64,000 bases of DNA, taken from contig NC_019973.1 in NCBI RefSeq assembly GCF_000230995.2, positions 2,742,001-2,806,000 on the forward strand, written 5' to 3'. Numbering within the stretch: position 1 is the first letter of the stretch; every line of letters starts with the position of its first letter. Positions 61,420-64,000 of this stretch are shown in pieces. Origin of the DNA: Mesorhizobium australicum WSM2073 (GTDB taxonomy: Bacteria; Pseudomonadota; Alphaproteobacteria; Rhizobiales; Rhizobiaceae). The notes below the pieces were generated by a model, which was given only the letters and a program-made list of their open reading frames with translations, was not told the origin of the DNA and searched no databases. The position numbers and the translations under genes were made by a program.

Positions 61420-62981
61420 GCGGCGTTCCCTACGAATGCTCGCTCAGCCAGCGCAACGAGCGGATCTAGTGATCGGAAAAGAAACGCATCCAGCTTCATT
61501 CCATTGTTGACATGGAAATCTCCTTTGAACCCCACGATTTCATGCATCGGAGCGATCAGGTAATCGCGAATGATCAGATTGCCCGGCTGCATGCGGATCA
61601 AGACGAAAATATCCGCCATGGCCTCTCGCACCGCCCTCGAAGACCAGCGGGGATAGGCACAATGCGAAACGCGACACCGGGCGATCGCGAGCGCTACGGT
61701 CAACTCGCCATTGATGCGGATGAGCTCCGTTTCAGGGTCCTGGGAAGCGCGGCCGCCTACCTGTTCGATCGCGACCAGCAGGTCTTCCATTGCGCGATGG
61801 CGGATAGCCTTGAGGCGCCCGTCAATTTCAATGAAATGAGACTTTCTGGGCGGCAGGCAACCGATCAGCCTGTATGCACCGAGCAGGCCTCCGAAGTGCG
61901 CGCTGTAGCGATAGCTCGAAGGGCATTCGGGCGCTGCGTTAATGATGTCGGACGACAGTTTCCCATGCCGTTTGTAGAGTTTTCGTAGGGCTGACAGCAT
62001 CTCTTCATCGCTCATGTGAAGGTAGAGCGCTTTTAACGTCTGCTGTGCTTTGTCGAATAGTTGGCGACTGATGATAGGTTCAAAGGCGTTGTCCGCCCTG
62101 ACCCATTGATCCGGAGGATTGTACACAGCCTTGGTTTTGAGTCTGGTGCAGCGTCTATTCCAAACGTTGTTGCCGATATACTTCTCATTGGTCAGGACAC
62201 GGCGCACGCCATAGGCCTTCCAAGGCCGGCCGAAGTCGTTCAGGATCCCCCGGGCATTCAGATATTTCGCGATTTGAGGTTCGTTCTTGCATGACCTGAC
62301 GAAAAGGCGAAAGATCAATCGAACAGTAGCTATCTCTTCCGGTGGCCCCGGTACGATGATCACCCGGTCTGTCTGGAAGTTCTTGTGTTCGTAGCGGGCG
62401 AGGATGAGTTTGGGCTGTCCGAACTGGTCAACCATCAGACGCCTTAGTCCAAGCCCCTGCATGCCGCCTACGTGGAAGCCCATGCGGGCCATCCTCACCT
62501 GGCCCAAAAAGACCCTCTGTGACAACATCCGGCTGTACTCTGCAGCCATGCTGCGCTTTATGGCCTTGAGTACATCGGATCCGACGGTGCCATCATTCGC
62601 GAATTGCTCGGCGCAAAACTCGATCCGTACACCCGCCATCTGACATCGATATTCGTAGGAAGCGCTTTCATCGACGCTTTGGAACCGGCCCCATCTGCTC
62701 ACGTCGTAGACGACGACCGTCTCGTAATCGGCGAGTCCGTGTTCAATGTCGAACAGCAGCTTCTTGAGGCCGGGACGGCCTTCTATGTGCAGCCCGCTAC
62801 GGCCGGGGTCTTCATAGGTGGCGACGATGTCGTACCCCATGACCTCTGCATAACCGCGGATTGCATCCTTCTGATTCTCAAGGGAATAAGTCTGGTGCTC
62901 GGTGGACATTCGTACGTATTGAGCCGCGCGAACCCTTCTCCTCTCCTTAGGAGGTTCGCGGGCCGCAGCAACCTTGTCCAT
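61416..62981 (-). CDS. Large serine recombinase
   Basis: Site-specific recombinase of 521 residues. The catalytic domain starts AAQYVRMSTEHQTYSLENQK, with the nucleophile Ser in RMSTEHQ, then YEDPGRSGLHIEGRPGLKKL and VVYDVSRWGRFQSVDESASY. The PF07508-type recombinase domain follows (YLNARGILNDFGRPWKAYGV, RRVLTNEKYIGNNVWNR). A coiled-coil/zinc-beta-ribbon-like end is not obvious. Such enzymes integrate islands; the neighbouring RepB-like protein may be its cofactor. No attachment site was recognised. Confidence 0.9.
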   Translation of the reverse strand: MDKVAAAREPPKERRRVRAAQYVRMSTEHQTYSLENQKDAIRGYAEVMGYDIVATYEDPGRSGLHIEGRPGLKKLLFDIEHGLADYETVVVYDVSRWGRFQSVDESASYEYRCQMAGVRIEFCAEQFANDGTVGSDVLKAIKRSMAAEYSRMLSQRVFLGQVRMARMGFHVGGMQGLGLRRLMVDQFGQPKLILARYEHKNFQTDRVIIVPGPPEEIATVRLIFRLFVRSCKNEPQIAKYLNARGILNDFGRPWKAYGVRRVLTNEKYIGNNVWNRRCTRLKTKAVYNPPDQWVRADNAFEPIISRQLFDKAQQTLKALYLHMSDEEMLSALRKLYKRHGKLSSDIINAAPECPSSYRYSAHFGGLLGAYRLIGCLPPRKSHFIEIDGRLKAIRHRAMEDLLVAIEQVGGRASQDPETELIRINGELTVALAIARCRVSHCAYPRWSSRAVREAMADIFVLIRMQPGNLIIRDYLIAPMHEIVGFKGDFHVNNGMKLDAFLFRSLDPLVALAERAFVGNAA

Positions 62982-63207
62982 CGCCTTGCACCATTGGGAC
63001 GATTGCCAATCCTAGCGCTCAGCGCATAGCAATTCCAGTCCAGTTTAATCGAATCGTCCGTCCGGCTGGCTTCGCGCTTTGAAAACCATGGCTTTCAACT
63101 CATGGGAAACCCTGACTCACTTCGTGAGAGCCCGTGCCCCCGTTCCGCCGCAATGCGCCCGCACGGGACCGTTGATAGGGATTTCAGAGTTTTAAGGGAG
63201 ATATTAC
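62982..63207. other. Divergent promoter region
   Basis: Separates the minus-strand recombinase operon from the lipoprotein gene. A good ribosome site (AAGGGAGA) for the latter lies at its right end. Nothing else is seen. Confidence 0.4.
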
Positions 63208-63525
63208 ATGACCTTTCACAAAGCCATTGCCGCCGTGCTGTTGGCTGGCGCTGTCGCCGGCTGCCAGTCGCAGACAGAGGGCCAGCAGCGCGCCACGACA
63301 GGCGCGCTCCTCGGCGGCGCCGGCGGCGCGCTCGTCGGCCAGGCGATCGGCGGTAACACCAAGAGCACGGTCATCGGCGCCGCCAGCGGCGCGCTGCTCG
63401 GAGCCGTCGTTGGCTCTGCCACCACCCCGCAGCGCCGCGAGGACCAGCTCTGCCGCTACCAGGACCGCTACGGCCGCATCTACACCGCGCCGTGCGACGA
63501 CCGCTATTACAACGGCAATTATTGA
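63208..63525 (+). CDS. Glycine-zipper lipoprotein
   Basis: Protein of 105 residues. Signal and lipobox are MTFHKAIAAVLLAGAVAGCQ, with lipidation at Cys19. A glycine-zipper segment follows (TGALLGGAGGALVGQAIGGN, then GAASGALLGAVVGSA), which forms a helical hairpin in the membrane. The C-terminal tail has RREDQLCRYQDRYGRIYTAP, Cys- and Tyr-rich. It belongs to the family of small outer-membrane or periplasmic glycine-zipper proteins (SlyB/OsmB-like). Confidence 0.87.
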   Translation: MTFHKAIAAVLLAGAVAGCQSQTEGQQRATTGALLGGAGGALVGQAIGGNTKSTVIGAASGALLGAVVGSATTPQRREDQLCRYQDRYGRIYTAPCDDRYYNGNY

Positions 63526-64000
63526 GGCCCGCGGGCGCTGCGGAGGCCAATATACGGGCGGCTTGCCGGCTGTCCGCCGAATTGAGGAGCGTGCCGGAAC
63601 CTTCAGCGCCGGAGCGTCCTAACGCCTCGCCAAACCCGATCGTGGCGCTGCTGTTGCGACGTCGCCCGCTTCGTGATCGACGTTCCCAGCGACCTGGCCA
63701 AGCCAACGCAAGGCCGACTAGATGAGGAGGTCGAGAGCGTTTTTCCCGTCACGCTCGCGCCGGACAAGGCAGTCATGATAGCGTTCCAGAACGAAAGGGA
63801 CACCGGAATACGTGCCTCAAACGCGACTAGCCCTTGGACGGACAGGCGGTTGTCCGCGGACAACTGAAGTGTGGCAGACAAGGCCCGACGCGGGGTTAGG
63901 GAGGCGGACGCGTTTGCTTGGTCATGCAAGATCTCAACAGGGAGGGGCGAAGAACGCGTGCTGGTCGGCCTGACTCGACGTCTCATCGCTGACGGGTAGA
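63526..64000. other. Right-edge stretch
   Basis: No gene can be supported. Frames on both strands are short or compositionally biased. A gene beginning beyond the window cannot be excluded. Confidence 0.4.

Noticed and set aside
1..64000. CRISPR array or toxin-antitoxin pair
   Set aside because: No regularly spaced short repeats and no recognisable toxin or antitoxin genes were found.

Overview
The window looks like an accessory-rich stretch of a GC-rich alphaproteobacterial genome, most likely Mesorhizobium or a close Hyphomicrobiales relative. The pointers are a DUF768 gene (a family I know mainly from Mesorhizobium), a pqqABCDE operon with its PQQ-associated ABC genes, a serine recombinase paired with a RepB C-terminal-type protein, and many IS110, IS256 and IS91 relics. 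The genus is inference; no rRNA, tRNA or CRISPR array was seen.

Layout. 0.3-5.1 kb: a P4-type integrase with an AlpA-like gene, then a graveyard of gene fragments in which an IS256 transposase is split by about 1.8 kb carrying an IS110 gene. 5.5-13.6 kb: a quorum-sensing island. It has a LuxR regulator, a LuxI synthase, three near-identical long lux-box palindromes with identical promoter spacing, a Tat-exported tyrosinase, a multicopper oxidase, a blue-copper protein and several small secreted proteins of unknown function. 14-24.4 kb: a lipoprotein, two diverged IS91-type elements in opposite orientation flanking a Sel1-repeat/hydrolase fusion, and a second integrase with an excisionase-like gene. 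24.7-34 kb: surface polysaccharide genes (UDP-glucuronate decarboxylase, UDP-sugar 4-epimerase, four glycosyltransferases, a methyltransferase, an ABC exporter).

34.9-43.5 kb: pqqABCDE on the minus strand (pqqA is a 31-codon gene), divergent from a four-gene PQQ-associated set (substrate-binding protein, beta-propeller, ATPase, permease), then decayed CtaG/cytochrome c and Crp-like fragments. No PQQ-dependent dehydrogenase is present. 45-53.6 kb: a polar amino-acid-type ABC importer followed by two polysaccharide-deacetylase-fold proteins (the second without zinc ligands), an MmgE/PrpD protein, an argininosuccinate-lyase-family protein and a LysR regulator. This pairing recalls aminopolycarboxylate (iminodisuccinate-type) breakdown.

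53.6-64 kb: small orphan genes, phage relics, a broken acetyltransferase, and three tandem peptides of 32-34 residues whose leaders match the lasso-peptide leader spacing but whose predicted cores lack a ring acceptor. These are followed by a DUF768 gene with an in-frame TGA, an HMCES/YedK-type protein, the large serine recombinase operon and a glycine-zipper lipoprotein.

The strongest candidates for undescribed biology are the quorum-controlled copper-oxidase island (5.5-13.6 kb) and the tandem RiPP-like precursors (56.4-57.0 kb). The catabolic cluster at 45.5-53.6 kb is a good third. Single-base frameshifts recur in mobile and regulatory genes across the window, so either decay or assembly error should be kept in mind.
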